Source: Lederbergia galactosidilytica (GTDB lineage: Bacteria > Bacillota > Bacilli > Bacillales > Bacillaceae_C). Taken from it: a stretch of 64,000 nucleotides of DNA. The translations under genes and the position numbers were made by a program. Below, piece by piece: positions 40,632-49,954 of the stretch. The DNA lies in assembly GCF_017873565.1 (NCBI RefSeq), contig NZ_JAGGKH010000001.1, positions 400,253-464,252 on the forward strand, in the 5' to 3' direction. Below the pieces are notes generated by a model. It was not told the DNA's origin, ran no database searches, and worked only from the letters and a program-made list of their open reading frames with translations. The first letter of the stretch is position 1; every line of letters begins with the position of its first letter.

Positions 40632-40674
40632 GAAAAAAAGCTGTCACCAACCAATATGGTATAACAACAGCTTA
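40632..40674 (-). terminator. Intrinsic terminator on minus strand
   Basis: AAGCTGT pairs with ACAGCTT, with an inner ACCATATTGGT stem, and the minus strand continues with TTTTTTT. The nearest upstream gene on this strand is the response regulator ending at 41111; a repeat element lies between them. Confidence 0.65.
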
Positions 40675-40683
40675 TTTTTATAA

Positions 40684-40950
40684 TGAATCAATTTCATAAT
40701 AGAGATTTTAGCATTTAAATCCGAACAACGTTGATTTACGCTTCAGGTGGACGCTTTCCGGGGGGGCGTGCGGTGAGCTTCCTCGTCGCTATTTGAGCTG
40801 CGGGATCTCACCTGTCACGCTAATCCCCCAGGAGTCGCCACCTTCCGCTCCAATCAACTAAGTTAAGGAAATACATTGACTAACAATTCAATCTTCCTTA
40901 ACAATAATGTTCGTGTATTGATCATTAATAAGCAATTATGAAATGGACTC
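40684..40950. repeat. MITE-like element, family A (long copy)
   Basis: Ends GAATCAATTTCATAATAGAG and AGCAATTATGAAATGGACTC are inverted repeats. Inside are the GC-rich segments CGTGCGGTGAGCTTCCTCG and TGCGGGATCTCACCTGTCAC and a second inverted pair (AACGTTGATTTACGC near the left; CAATCAACTAAGTTAAGG to the right). No coding capacity. It separates the response regulator from its apparent terminator. Confidence 0.78.
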
Positions 40951-41110
40951 AATTAATAACATAAAAGACTTCCTATAACTTACATATATATTTTCCCCAT
41001 AAAATTATGGATCTACTTCAATATCTTGGACACAAACAAGTTCAATCCTTTCAGGATATCATCCATTTGGTCAGAATACAGGAGAGATATAACTCATGGA
41101 TTTCGTTTAC

Positions 41111-41905
41111 TTAATAAATAGCTCTTTTTAATTTAGTTTCTACCTGTTTATTTCGATATTCATTAGGACTGAGCCGTGTATACTCTTTAAACTTTTTGTA
41201 AAACCAATCTATCTCTGTATACCCAACTTTATTAGCAATTTCGTAAATCTTCATATCTGTATGTGCTAAGAGATCCTTAGCTTTTTCCACTCTTTTTTGT
41301 ATAAGGTATTCCTTAAAAGATATATTTTCGTGTTGCTTAAATTTCTGCCCCAAATAAGCACTGTTGAAATGTAATAAGGTTGATATTTTTTTTAATGTAA
41401 TGTTTTGGTGCATTTCAGCGTCTATATACTGCTTTACTTTGTCAATTATGGACGGAGATGATTCATACGTATTTTTTAGTTGTTTTGGATTTATGCAAAA
41501 GCAATGAGGTTCGCACGAGGAGGTTTTAATTTTATACTCCAGTGTCTTTTTAACAGTTAATAAACTTTTTTTTAATTCACAAGTTTGTACAGGGCCTGTC
41601 AAATAATCGCTAACCTGATAGGTTAAAGCCTTTCTAACAATACGGAAATCGCTCTTCCCACCAATCAAAATAATTGGTATTTGGCTTTTTTGCCGAATGT
41701 GATTGACTAACAACACACCGCTTGAATTATAGTTCTTTATATTAATAACAAGAAGGGAAAAGTCCAATTTTTCTAATAAAGGTACCACCTCGGTAAAATT
41801 ATTCGTAGTAGCTTTGATATAGAAACTCACAGATTCCCAATCAAGACATTTTTTTGTACTATTCAAAGAATGCGTATTTTGATCGACGAGTAATAATTTA
41901 TGCAC
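41111..41905 (-). CDS. Orphan AraC-type regulator with degenerate receiver domain
   Basis: 264 aa, GTG start after AAAGGGGGAG. Residues 1-120 have the fold pattern of a response-regulator receiver, but the key residues are altered: the phosphorylated Asp is Asn55 (LLVINIKN), the acidic pair is Asp8-Gln9 and the conserved Lys is Gly104 (YLTGPV). Residues ~160-258 are two AraC-type helix-turn-helix motifs (ISTLLHFNSAYLGQKFKQH; IANKVGYTEIDWFYKKFKEY). The layout matches YesN-type regulators that control CUT1 importers, but there is no histidine kinase beside it. It is therefore unlikely to be phosphorylated in the usual way. It lies upstream of the solute-binding gene at 38942, a likely target. 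Confidence 0.88.
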   Translation of the reverse strand: MHKLLLVDQNTHSLNSTKKCLDWESVSFYIKATTNNFTEVVPLLEKLDFSLLVINIKNYNSSGVLLVNHIRQKSQIPIILIGGKSDFRIVRKALTYQVSDYLTGPVQTCELKKSLLTVKKTLEYKIKTSSCEPHCFCINPKQLKNTYESSPSIIDKVKQYIDAEMHQNITLKKISTLLHFNSAYLGQKFKQHENISFKEYLIQKRVEKAKDLLAHTDMKIYEIANKVGYTEIDWFYKKFKEYTRLSPNEYRNKQVETKLKRAIY

Positions 41906-42083
41906 GGATTACTCCCCCTTTATATCACAAGCACTTTAATTAAAGGTTTGTATTTACGACAAAATAATGTATGCGCTTTAATTAATTGACCTGTATAACA
42001 ACATATTCGCAATCTGCAAATGTACTTTTAGTGCATCTGTTTACTTCATGTATTATCTACTTAATTAAATTCTATTTTATAGT

Positions 42084-42320
42084 ATGCCTGAGTTAATATC
42101 CTTGTGGTTATTGCTTAATACATTGCTAATATTGTTTTATCTATATTATTTTTTAGTGTTTTTAAAGGGAGAATTTTTGGAGACCATGTATGTAAATTTC
42201 AAAGAAGGTTATTTTAAATTATTACTAATCTTAGCACGGCCCCAATGTTGTATTTTATTCTTAATTATTGGAATCAATATCATAATAGAGATTTTAGCAT
42301 TCAAATCCGAACAACGTTGA
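42084..42320 (+). pseudogene. Possible membrane protein remnant cut by MITE
   Basis: A 78-codon frame with two very hydrophobic stretches and NFKEGYFKLLLILARP, faintly like the DUF624/YesL membrane proteins that accompany sugar importers. No ribosome site precedes the ATG, and the last ~17 codons lie inside the repeat element starting at 42270. Probably non-functional or chance; listed because YesL-type genes often neighbour such regulators. Confidence 0.2.
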
Positions 42321-42440
42321 TTTACGCTTTAGGTGGACGCTCCAATCAACTAAGTTAAGGAAATACATTGACTACAATTCAATCTCCTTTAACAATAACG
42401 TTCGTGTATTGATCATCAATAAACAATTATGAAATTGACT
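42270..42440. repeat. MITE-like element, family A (middle-length copy)
   Basis: Ends GAATCAATATCATAATAGAG and AACAATTATGAAATTGACTC are inverted repeats. It is almost identical to the copy at 40684-40950 but lacks its GC-rich centre: the sequence jumps from GGTGGACGCT straight to CCAATCAACTAAG. Confidence 0.78.
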
Positions 42441-42789
42441 CATTGTATTGTTTTATTCATAAATGTTAATTGTTTAGGGGACTCCCATACCTTTTGATTA
42501 ATTCAGGCATTATCTAGAAACATTGCTTCGGTGGATGTAATATAAGTTATTGAACCGATCTTTTTATAATTAGTCCAAGTTCAAAACTATGCTTTGACTA
42601 TCATTCTCCTTTTCAAATTTCCTCTTTCCTGTTGAACTTTTCTTTAGTGATAGCTTTTTTACGCGTAAATTAAATCCCTTGATGAACTGCCCTCATAATC
42701 TTTAATACTTTTATTATCGTCCATCCTCTTTGGTTAGATCATTGGCCTATTATAGAGTTTCCACTAGTTCTCTTTCATTCTAGTTATAG
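42441..42789. other. 349-bp gap without recognisable features
   Basis: AT-rich sequence between the repeat element and the isomerase stop codon. I found no open frame worth calling, no strong hairpin with a T-run, and no AraR or cre box. Confidence 0.5.
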
Positions 42790-43653
42790 CTACTCTATTT
42801 GATCGATATCGTTTAATATATTCTTTAACGTTTGAACAGCAACCGCAAATCTTTTAGCTCCCCCCTCTGGTAGGTCTAAACCAGGTGAATCTGCCTCAAG
42901 TAAGGAAAAGTCTGAGTAATCCCACAGATGTGGCTCGAGAGATAAAAAACCTACGTAACCTCTATTTTTTAGTTCCATAAGTATTTCTCTTATATTTCCT
43001 TCACCCTTCCCAGCCGGGACTACGTGATGATCATGGTATACAGCATCTTTGATATGAATATAGTCAATATGATCTTGAAGCAACTCAAAGGCATCTGGAT
43101 AATTCTTTACATCACACTGGACAAAATTGGCAAAGTCGAAAATCCCTTTAACATAATCACAATTTAGCGACTGAAAAAGATCTAGACATCTTTCTGGAAT
43201 ATCTCCATAAATTCCAGATTCATTCTCATGAAGAAGGACAACCCCACTTCCTTCCGCGGCCTTTATAAAACTCTTCCATCTCCTAATCACTTCGTCTCGG
43301 TAGTGTAATGGCTCCTCTCCATGAGGAATAAAGAAGCTAAACATCCGTATATATTTACATTCCATAATTTTAGCAATCTCTAATGTATGCTTAAAAAGCT
43401 CCAAATGGGGTTCGAAGTCATCCGTGATTTTAATCTTTCCTAATGGAGATCCAATTGCTGAAATTTTAAAGCCTCCCTCATCAAGTTGTTTCTTTATTTC
43501 TTTTACTTCTCCCAAAGAATAATAAACAAGTAATTTACCATTGACGCCTCTCATTTCGATATACTTGATACCATGCTGATCCAGGACATCCATTTGTGTG
43601 TTTAAATCGGAATTAATTTCATCTCCAAATGCTGATAATTTAAATTCCCCCAT
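42790..43653 (-). CDS. Sugar phosphate isomerase/epimerase-like TIM-barrel protein
   Basis: 287 aa, no signal peptide. Xylose-isomerase-like TIM barrel: FGDEINSDL opens the barrel, LHENESGIYGD near residue 137 supplies a metal-ligand Glu, IFDFANFVQC and DYIHIKDAVYHDHHVVPAGKG (about 166-218) supply Asp/His ligands, and FLSLEPHLWDY ends with another Glu. Such proteins interconvert keto sugars or act on sugar derivatives. GAGGTG precedes the ATG. It is divergent from an AraC regulator at 43826. A role in processing a sugar released by the GH146/GH27 enzymes nearby is inferred; the substrate is unknown. Confidence 0.82.
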   Translation of the reverse strand: MGEFKLSAFGDEINSDLNTQMDVLDQHGIKYIEMRGVNGKLLVYYSLGEVKEIKKQLDEGGFKISAIGSPLGKIKITDDFEPHLELFKHTLEIAKIMECKYIRMFSFFIPHGEEPLHYRDEVIRRWKSFIKAAEGSGVVLLHENESGIYGDIPERCLDLFQSLNCDYVKGIFDFANFVQCDVKNYPDAFELLQDHIDYIHIKDAVYHDHHVVPAGKGEGNIREILMELKNRGYVGFLSLEPHLWDYSDFSLLEADSPGLDLPEGGAKRFAVAVQTLKNILNDIDQIE

Positions 43654-43825
43654 ACATTAGCACCTCTTTTTAAGCTTTTTATCTTACCTCTCGCTACTTT
43701 CTATTTTATAAAAGTTTGCATTCACAATCATGGGGTTTATTGCTAGATATATTGCAAATATTGCTTTTTCGGTTTATACTCATAATAAGTATATTAACTA
43801 TTTCGAATAGTCAAAAGGTGATATC

Positions 43826-44668
43826 GTGGATAAACAAATCTTACAATACAGTAGTAATCACTTTTTTATGAATCATATGGTATCTGATCCACCTTATGAC
43901 GTTGCGACTCACATCCATGATTTTTATGAGTTGTTTTACTTTGTCTCAGGAGATCTCACCTACTATATCGAGGGACAGGCATACAAACTCTATCCGAATG
44001 ATTTGATCATCACGAATTCTAAAGAGTTGCATAGAATTGTGTTTAACTCCGCCTCACGCTACGAAAGAAAATATATTCATTTTCAACCTGAGTACATTTC
44101 CTCTTATCAAACGGATGAATATAATATGCTCTCTTATATTGAAAATAGAAAGTTAGGAAATTTTAATAGGATACCAGCAAAGAATGTTATTGAAGATGGG
44201 ATATTTGAGCTGTGGAATCATATTGATGAGACTTCCCAGGAAAATTCTCCCGAAAGTAAAATAATGGTGAAAACATATTTTATCCAAATGCTTATTGCCA
44301 TTAATAAGGTCCTTTCAAAATATAATCAATCCTATATAAGCAATCATAAATATAGTCAAAAAATTGTCTCCATTTTAGATTTTATAAATAAAAACTTAAG
44401 TGAAAAAATCACCTTGAATATACTAGAAGATAGGTTTTACGTAAGCAAGTATTACTTATGTCATGTATTTAAAAAAAATACAGGTTTTACTGTTATGGAG
44501 TACGTGACCTATAAAAGAGTTATGAAAGCGATAGAACTTCTAATCTCTGGAAATCCAGCATTAGACGTTGCTCATACTGTTGGATTTGGAGATTATTCAA
44601 CCTTCTATAAAGCCTTTAAAAAGATTACGGGTTTTTCTCCTAATCAATATTTTAAGGCTACTAAATAA
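43826..44668 (+). CDS. AraC-family transcriptional regulator with cupin domain
   Basis: 280 aa, GTG start after AAAGGTG. Residues ~15-130 form a cupin sugar-sensing domain (THIHDFYELFYFVSGD, then YPNDLIITNSKELHRI). Residues ~185-278 hold the two AraC helix-turn-helix motifs (LEDRFYVSKYYLCHVFKKNTG; VAHTVGFGDYSTFYKAFKKITG). It is divergent from the isomerase-like gene and followed by the GH146-GH27 genes on the other strand, so it may activate one or both in response to a sugar. Confidence 0.92.
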   Translation: MDKQILQYSSNHFFMNHMVSDPPYDVATHIHDFYELFYFVSGDLTYYIEGQAYKLYPNDLIITNSKELHRIVFNSASRYERKYIHFQPEYISSYQTDEYNMLSYIENRKLGNFNRIPAKNVIEDGIFELWNHIDETSQENSPESKIMVKTYFIQMLIAINKVLSKYNQSYISNHKYSQKIVSILDFINKNLSEKITLNILEDRFYVSKYYLCHVFKKNTGFTVMEYVTYKRVMKAIELLISGNPALDVAHTVGFGDYSTFYKAFKKITGFSPNQYFKATK

Positions 44669-44697
44669 TCAGACATGCTGTTTAAATTGATGTATAA

Positions 44698-44740
44698 AAT
44701 AGCCCCCTTCCTAGTGGAACTGCACTAAAAAGGGGCTACC
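44698..44740. terminator. Bidirectional terminator
   Basis: TAGCCCC pairs with GGGGCTA, with an inner TAGTG/CACTA stem. On the minus strand TTTTA follows; on the plus strand there is no T-run. It can end both the AraC gene and the GH146 gene. Confidence 0.6.
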
Positions 44741-44919
44741 CATAAACTAATTGCTTATTAACCTATCTGTTGCACATAGATGCTTCAAGTAAAAGAAAGT
44801 CGCTTTATTAGTTTTTCAGCAATTAGGCTAGTTAGAAATTTCCTATTGCTGAACTCTAATTTTCCACTTTCTTCCAAGCTCATCTGAATTTTTCATTTTC
44901 TTTAAAACAAGGAATACAA

Positions 44920-47568
44920 TTATTTATTTTCCACCTTTAATAAATATTCTTGCTTCGTTCTGTGATCAGGTGCATAAATTGTGATTGGATGGGAACCGTC
45001 CGCTAATGGACGTGGTTTTGTTTCATCGATTAAGATATTGTCGACATAGACTAAACTACTCTCATTTTCTAAATGAAAAATCACTCCACCATTTTGTAAT
45101 AAAGTAATTTCATATTCGTTAGTAGAAAAGTCTGTATGGGTAATATGACCAGACGTTACTTCAATTTGTTTCAACTTAATTTCGTTTTCAAAACTCAAGC
45201 TTTTTAAAAAGGTAATCCCAAAAACTCTCGGTGTTTCCCTTTCACTCGCCTTAAATGTTAATTTAATCGTCCCTTCATTCAAAAGGGCTTTATTCACTAA
45301 GTGTTGTTGGGATATAAATTCCCCTTCCCCACTATCACTGACAATAATCGTTTGTGTTTCTTGCTCATTTAAAATTAAGTCCAAACGTTTGCCTGCGTCT
45401 TCACGATGGAAATCTAGCTGCAAGTAAACATTAGCTTTACTATGAACAGAAAATTCATAACTAAACCACCCATTTTCAAAAGCTTTACGGTAACGCTTAC
45501 CCCAAAATGCACCTACCTCAGACAGATTGTAAGCAAGATTTTTAGCGTATTCACTATTATTTTCATCAAAATTGTGTAATTCAGCTAAAATCAGCTCTTG
45601 TTCCCGCACCCATTCTTTTTTCTTTTTAATTGCTTCTTGGGCTGTTTCAGAATCTGCATTTACTAATTTAAAATAAATCCCGTAACGTTCACCATGCATT
45701 TCATAATACGGAGTAAAAATAATTTGCTCATCAATATGGTCCGCCTGAAAGGCTATAAGTTTATCTTCCCGTTCAATAGGTCGCATATATTTTGTAAAGT
45801 TTTCCCGCCAATCAGCAGTAGTCATCGTTAAGGTATCGGGTAATAGGCGTTCCTTCGTACCGACGCGAACCATAATCCCATTTGGATTATCAGCAGAAAT
45901 ATTTTTCGTGCCAAGACCACCTGCCAATACATATGGACCATATTCAAACGCTATAAAATTAGGATTATCTTTTGTTGATACCATTTTCAAGTAAGGAGTA
46001 AACTTAATCAAAATGGTTTCATTTTCTCCAACAGGCTGTTTCAGATAGATAAAACCATTCTTTAATTCATAATCTGCCTTTACTTCATTACGGAATACTT
46101 CAAATGTAGCGGTCCAGGTAGGATTCCGCAATGCTAGATAAATAGGCTTCACTTCATCCCCGCTTATCGAACTTATTGTAAAAGTAGCGATATTATTTTT
46201 CCGATCAGAATTTTGTACAAGCTGAATATTTTTATTGGCGATCCTCACTTCATTTGAGAAATAAAGATTGACTAAAATATGCTCATTCTCTTGAAAATAA
46301 TAAGTATCAGCCAACTTAGCAAAGCTTTCTACTCCCGTTCCTGTACAACACCAAAATTCATCATATGGGCGATTATATACTTTATTATATCCTGCCCCCA
46401 TCGGTTGAAAGTACATCATCATCCCATCTAGCGGATTTTGCGAAGCTAAAATGGCATTTATATACGTTCTTTCATAGTAATCTAAATATCTCGCATCTTT
46501 AGTGAGAAGATACAAATTGCGTGTTAACTTTAGCATATTATGAGTATTACAAGTTTCACATGTACAGTCTCCATTCCGAATTTCTGCATCATAATAAAGC
46601 GAATTTGGTTCATGGAAATGTTCGCTTTGGCTATTTCCCCCTGTACAATATGTATGATTTTGCACGACAATATCCCAAAAATTCTTTGCTGCCGCAAAAT
46701 AGACTGTAAGTTTTTCTTTTTCCTTATCAGATAGGAATGAACGGAATTCATCGTCTTGAAAAACTTGATATCTCTTTAATGCACCGATTAATTTGGGAAT
46801 CTGTGTATTAGCATGTTTTCCTGGGAGGATATTCTCATGCTTGGCTAATTGCTTAAATAACTCATCCTCATCAAAATAGGTTGCCGCAATTAGATGCTCT
46901 TTCTTTTTCGTCAATGCAAATAAATGATAGAGCGCATCATTCATTCCACCGTATTCGATTTGTAGCATTTTATTTTTATCTGCTAATTTCATCATCCGAT
47001 TGTAAATGTAATCGCCAAATTGACTAGCGACCTTTAATGCCTCTTGGCTTGTCTTTATTTCTATTGCTTTTAACGATTCATGAATATCTAATAAACCCGC
47101 TAAAATTTTATGCAAATTATACCAAGGTACAAGAACATTCTCTTTATCCTTGGCTGAAATCTCTTTTCCTTCTACTTCATCAAGCGCTGACTCCCGAAAA
47201 GCAGAAATATAACCAGCACTTTCAGGGTAATGTAAAGCATAGTTTTCCTGCGCTTGAGCGAAGCCTGCTACTGCAACCCGCATTTGTTCCAACAATTGCT
47301 TTTTTAAGTAATGATCTTTCTCGGCATGATAAGCCAGGGCTAAAGCAGACATATAATGCCCAAAGAAATGCCCTCTGAAATTAATTTGATTACTTCTTTC
47401 CCAGCCTTGATACCCTTCCTTTGTCAAAGGTTTAAGCTTAGCAACTTTAAAAACCTCAAATAAAAACTTTTCCGATTTCATACTCAAAAGATATTGGACA
47501 AGATTATCTTGAGCTCTTTTTACATATGAATCAGTAATTGTAATCGCTTTTGTTTTAATTGTGTTCAT
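44920..47568 (-). CDS. GH146/GH127-type beta-L-arabinofuranosidase
   Basis: I start at ATG 47568, preceded by AAAGGAG; the longer frame to 47751 would overlap the GH27 gene far more. 882 aa, no signal peptide. The (alpha/alpha)6 barrel of the DUF1680 type occupies about residues 30-430; the catalytic Cys/Glu cluster is visible in CTCETCNTHNMLK and in FWCCTGTGVESFAKL, where the zinc-coordinated Cys nucleophile lies. Two beta-sandwich domains follow, and the last ~75 residues look like an added Ig-like module. The family removes beta-linked L-arabinofuranose, found in extensin and pectic side chains. Overlaps nothing but starts 44 bp after the GH27 stop, so the two are one transcript. Confidence 0.9.
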   Translation of the reverse strand: MNTIKTKAITITDSYVKRAQDNLVQYLLSMKSEKFLFEVFKVAKLKPLTKEGYQGWERSNQINFRGHFFGHYMSALALAYHAEKDHYLKKQLLEQMRVAVAGFAQAQENYALHYPESAGYISAFRESALDEVEGKEISAKDKENVLVPWYNLHKILAGLLDIHESLKAIEIKTSQEALKVASQFGDYIYNRMMKLADKNKMLQIEYGGMNDALYHLFALTKKKEHLIAATYFDEDELFKQLAKHENILPGKHANTQIPKLIGALKRYQVFQDDEFRSFLSDKEKEKLTVYFAAAKNFWDIVVQNHTYCTGGNSQSEHFHEPNSLYYDAEIRNGDCTCETCNTHNMLKLTRNLYLLTKDARYLDYYERTYINAILASQNPLDGMMMYFQPMGAGYNKVYNRPYDEFWCCTGTGVESFAKLADTYYFQENEHILVNLYFSNEVRIANKNIQLVQNSDRKNNIATFTISSISGDEVKPIYLALRNPTWTATFEVFRNEVKADYELKNGFIYLKQPVGENETILIKFTPYLKMVSTKDNPNFIAFEYGPYVLAGGLGTKNISADNPNGIMVRVGTKERLLPDTLTMTTADWRENFTKYMRPIEREDKLIAFQADHIDEQIIFTPYYEMHGERYGIYFKLVNADSETAQEAIKKKKEWVREQELILAELHNFDENNSEYAKNLAYNLSEVGAFWGKRYRKAFENGWFSYEFSVHSKANVYLQLDFHREDAGKRLDLILNEQETQTIIVSDSGEGEFISQQHLVNKALLNEGTIKLTFKASERETPRVFGITFLKSLSFENEIKLKQIEVTSGHITHTDFSTNEYEITLLQNGGVIFHLENESSLVYVDNILIDETKPRPLADGSHPITIYAPDHRTKQEYLLKVENK

Positions 47569-47611
47569 CTTCAAACTCCTTTGGAACGTAATCAATATAT
47601 CTGTAAGTACT

Positions 47612-48883
47612 TTAAAATCGAATAAGTAGTGCACCGTGGCTAGCAATTTTATTATTATGCAAAGTAATTTCTTGTTGGCGCCATAAATCCTTAACCTTTT
47701 CCTCTGGTTGAACAAGTTCTGACCATAATTCTTCTGGTAATTCCAACTCATGCTCGCTCACATTAAAAAATGCAACATAATTGCTTTGCCCATTACTAGC
47801 ATGCCAAACAATCCAAGTATCATCTCGATAATATTGACGGCGATCAGTCAATGTTTGATACATGTCTATTACATCACGATTCGTGAATAAGCTTAATGTA
47901 AATTCATCAATATCTGGTAAAGTCCCCCCATACATTAATGGTGATTGGAAAATTGTCCATAAAGTCATCAAGAGATATTGCTCAGCTTTCGTAAAACGTG
48001 TCCAGTTGTCTCCCCCTCCACCATCTACAGCGCGAATCCCGATGTGTCCGAGTGGTAGCATATCACAATCAGGCCAATTTCCTTGGCGAACAAACGGTGC
48101 CCATCTTTCAGTTCTGTCAAACATATGATAAAGTGCTGGCCAGTGGTCCCAAAAATCATCCGTTAAGCGCCACATATTGGCATGTTCCTGTAAAAATGAT
48201 CCATCCTCAAGTTGTGCAGGGCCTGGAGATAAAGATAAAACGATCGGACGAGAAATTTTGTCTATAGCTTTACGTATCGCCACAATTTCTTTACGATGAG
48301 CCCCACCATATAAATATGAATTCGCAATATCATCGACTTTGATAAAATCAACACCCCACTCTGCATACAACTCCAACAGGGAATCATAATATAATTGGCC
48401 TTCCGGGATATCGACATTTACTCCATACATATCTGAATTCCATGGACAGATATTATTTAAAGCGATGTCTCGAGCACGTTTATCTGTTCCTTTAATAGCC
48501 GTATTTTGATGAACCGCCTGTCGCGGGATTCCTCGCATAATATGGATACCAAACTTTAAACCAAGACTGTGAATATAATCACCTAAAGCTTTAAAGCCAC
48601 GCCCACCATTAGCACTTGGAAAACGATTATCAGCAGGAATTAATCGTGAGAATTCATCCATTTCTAGTGGATAAAAAGCATTATAACGAGTCGAACTCGC
48701 TTGTGGCTCAGACCATTGAATATCAACAACAATATACTCCCAGCCAAATTCTTTTAAATGTTTTGCCATAAAATCAGCATGTGCCTTTACTTCGTCTTCT
48801 CGTACAGAAGCACCATAACAATCCCAACTATTCCACCCCATTGGTGGGGTTTTAGCGAATTCTAAATGTGACACTTTGTTCAT
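47612..48883 (-). CDS. GH27 enzyme, probable beta-L-arabinopyranosidase
   Basis: 423 aa, no signal peptide. N-terminal TPPMGWNSWDCYG is the GH27 signature. The nucleophile is the first Asp in DFIKVDDIANS and the acid/base is in RLTDDFWDHW. In alpha-galactosidases two adjacent Asp residues contact the galactose O4 and O6; here the pair reads Asp54-Ile55 (VVDIQWSEP). Loss of the second Asp is the change reported for GH27 beta-L-arabinopyranosidases, whose sugar lacks the C6 hydroxymethyl group. With arabinose genes all round, beta-L-arabinopyranosidase is the better call than alpha-galactosidase. The ATG lies right after AGAGG; a GTG at 48874 is an alternative start. Confidence 0.82.
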   Translation of the reverse strand: MNKVSHLEFAKTPPMGWNSWDCYGASVREDEVKAHADFMAKHLKEFGWEYIVVDIQWSEPQASSTRYNAFYPLEMDEFSRLIPADNRFPSANGGRGFKALGDYIHSLGLKFGIHIMRGIPRQAVHQNTAIKGTDKRARDIALNNICPWNSDMYGVNVDIPEGQLYYDSLLELYAEWGVDFIKVDDIANSYLYGGAHRKEIVAIRKAIDKISRPIVLSLSPGPAQLEDGSFLQEHANMWRLTDDFWDHWPALYHMFDRTERWAPFVRQGNWPDCDMLPLGHIGIRAVDGGGGDNWTRFTKAEQYLLMTLWTIFQSPLMYGGTLPDIDEFTLSLFTNRDVIDMYQTLTDRRQYYRDDTWIVWHASNGQSNYVAFFNVSEHELELPEELWSELVQPEEKVKDLWRQQEITLHNNKIASHGALLIRF

Positions 48884-48967
48884 CCTCTTTCTATTATTAG
48901 AATCTATCTAGCGATTTTTTTTAATCTAAAGAAGCTTCATTTGGAAAGTTTATTAATCATCAATCTC

Positions 48968-49879
48968 TTAACCCTTAACTGAGCCAATCATGACACCCTT
49001 TTCAAAATACTTCTGCATGAATGGATAAAGGACCAAAATAGGTAATGATGAAACAATAATAACCCCGTACTTAATCTGATCAGCGTATCTTTGGGCATAC
49101 CCCCCACCAGTTCCTCCACTACCTGCTCCTTCTTGGAATACTTGATTGGATAGGAGAATATCTCTTAACACTATTTGAAGGGGTTGCAAGCTATAGTCTC
49201 GAATATAGATCAACCCTGTAAAGAAATCGTTCCAATGCCAAACTAAGTAATAAAGACCAATAACCGAGATGACAGCCTTACTTAAAGGTAAAACAATTGA
49301 AACAAAAAACTTAAAGTGAGAACACCCATCGATCGTAGCCGCCTCAAACATTTCCTTTGGAATGGTTGTTTCAAAAAATGTGCGCGTAATAATTAAATTA
49401 AATACATTTACTGTTACAGGATTAAAGATAAATACCCACATCGTATCAATCATACTTAAATCCTTCATCAACAAATACGTCGGGATTAATCCACCACTAA
49501 AGAACATCGTAAATATAAAGAAAAACATTAAAATACGTCTTGCCCTGAACTCTTCTCTAGATAATACATATGCAGCTGGTAATGTGAAGAGCAGGTTAAT
49601 CAATGTACCACCAATTGCATAAATTAAAGTATTTCGATAACCAATCCAAATTCTAGAGTCTTGGAAAATTTCTTGATACCCGAATAGACTAAAGCCTTTG
49701 GGAAACAACAAAACCTTACCAGTTGAAACAAGGGTGGAATCACTGACAGATGCTATAATAATAAAATAGATTGGATAGGCGACAATAAAAAATACTAGAA
49801 TACAAATTAAATAGAGTACAAAGTCAAAAATCAGATCCGATTTCTTCCTCAATTTTAACCTTTGCAAAACTGCAGTCAT
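48968..49879 (-). CDS. Carbohydrate ABC permease, LplC/YtcP type
   Basis: 303 aa, six membrane segments, EAA loop FEAATIDGCSHFKFF about residue 193. GGAG precedes the ATG. The C-terminus KYFEKGVMIGSVKG is typical of LplC-type permeases. With the LplB-type gene (49955) and the LplA-type binding protein (51304) it forms one importer; the GH27 and GH146 genes follow on the same strand, 84 bp on. Imported material is therefore probably what those two enzymes hydrolyse. Confidence 0.92.
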   Translation of the reverse strand: MTAVLQRLKLRKKSDLIFDFVLYLICILVFFIVAYPIYFIIIASVSDSTLVSTGKVLLFPKGFSLFGYQEIFQDSRIWIGYRNTLIYAIGGTLINLLFTLPAAYVLSREEFRARRILMFFFIFTMFFSGGLIPTYLLMKDLSMIDTMWVFIFNPVTVNVFNLIITRTFFETTIPKEMFEAATIDGCSHFKFFVSIVLPLSKAVISVIGLYYLVWHWNDFFTGLIYIRDYSLQPLQIVLRDILLSNQVFQEGAGSGGTGGGYAQRYADQIKYGVIIVSSLPILVLYPFMQKYFEKGVMIGSVKG

Positions 49880-49954
49880 TTTTTATCTCCTTTCGATTCC
49901 ATCAATGAGATTAATAGATAAAAATTCTTAAGATTCCATTATTGAAGTAGAGAT

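Noticed and set aside
40684..40950. CRISPR-like or riboswitch-like structure
   Set aside because: The repeats are dispersed single elements with inverted ends, not a tandem array, and they carry no conserved aptamer pattern that I recognise.
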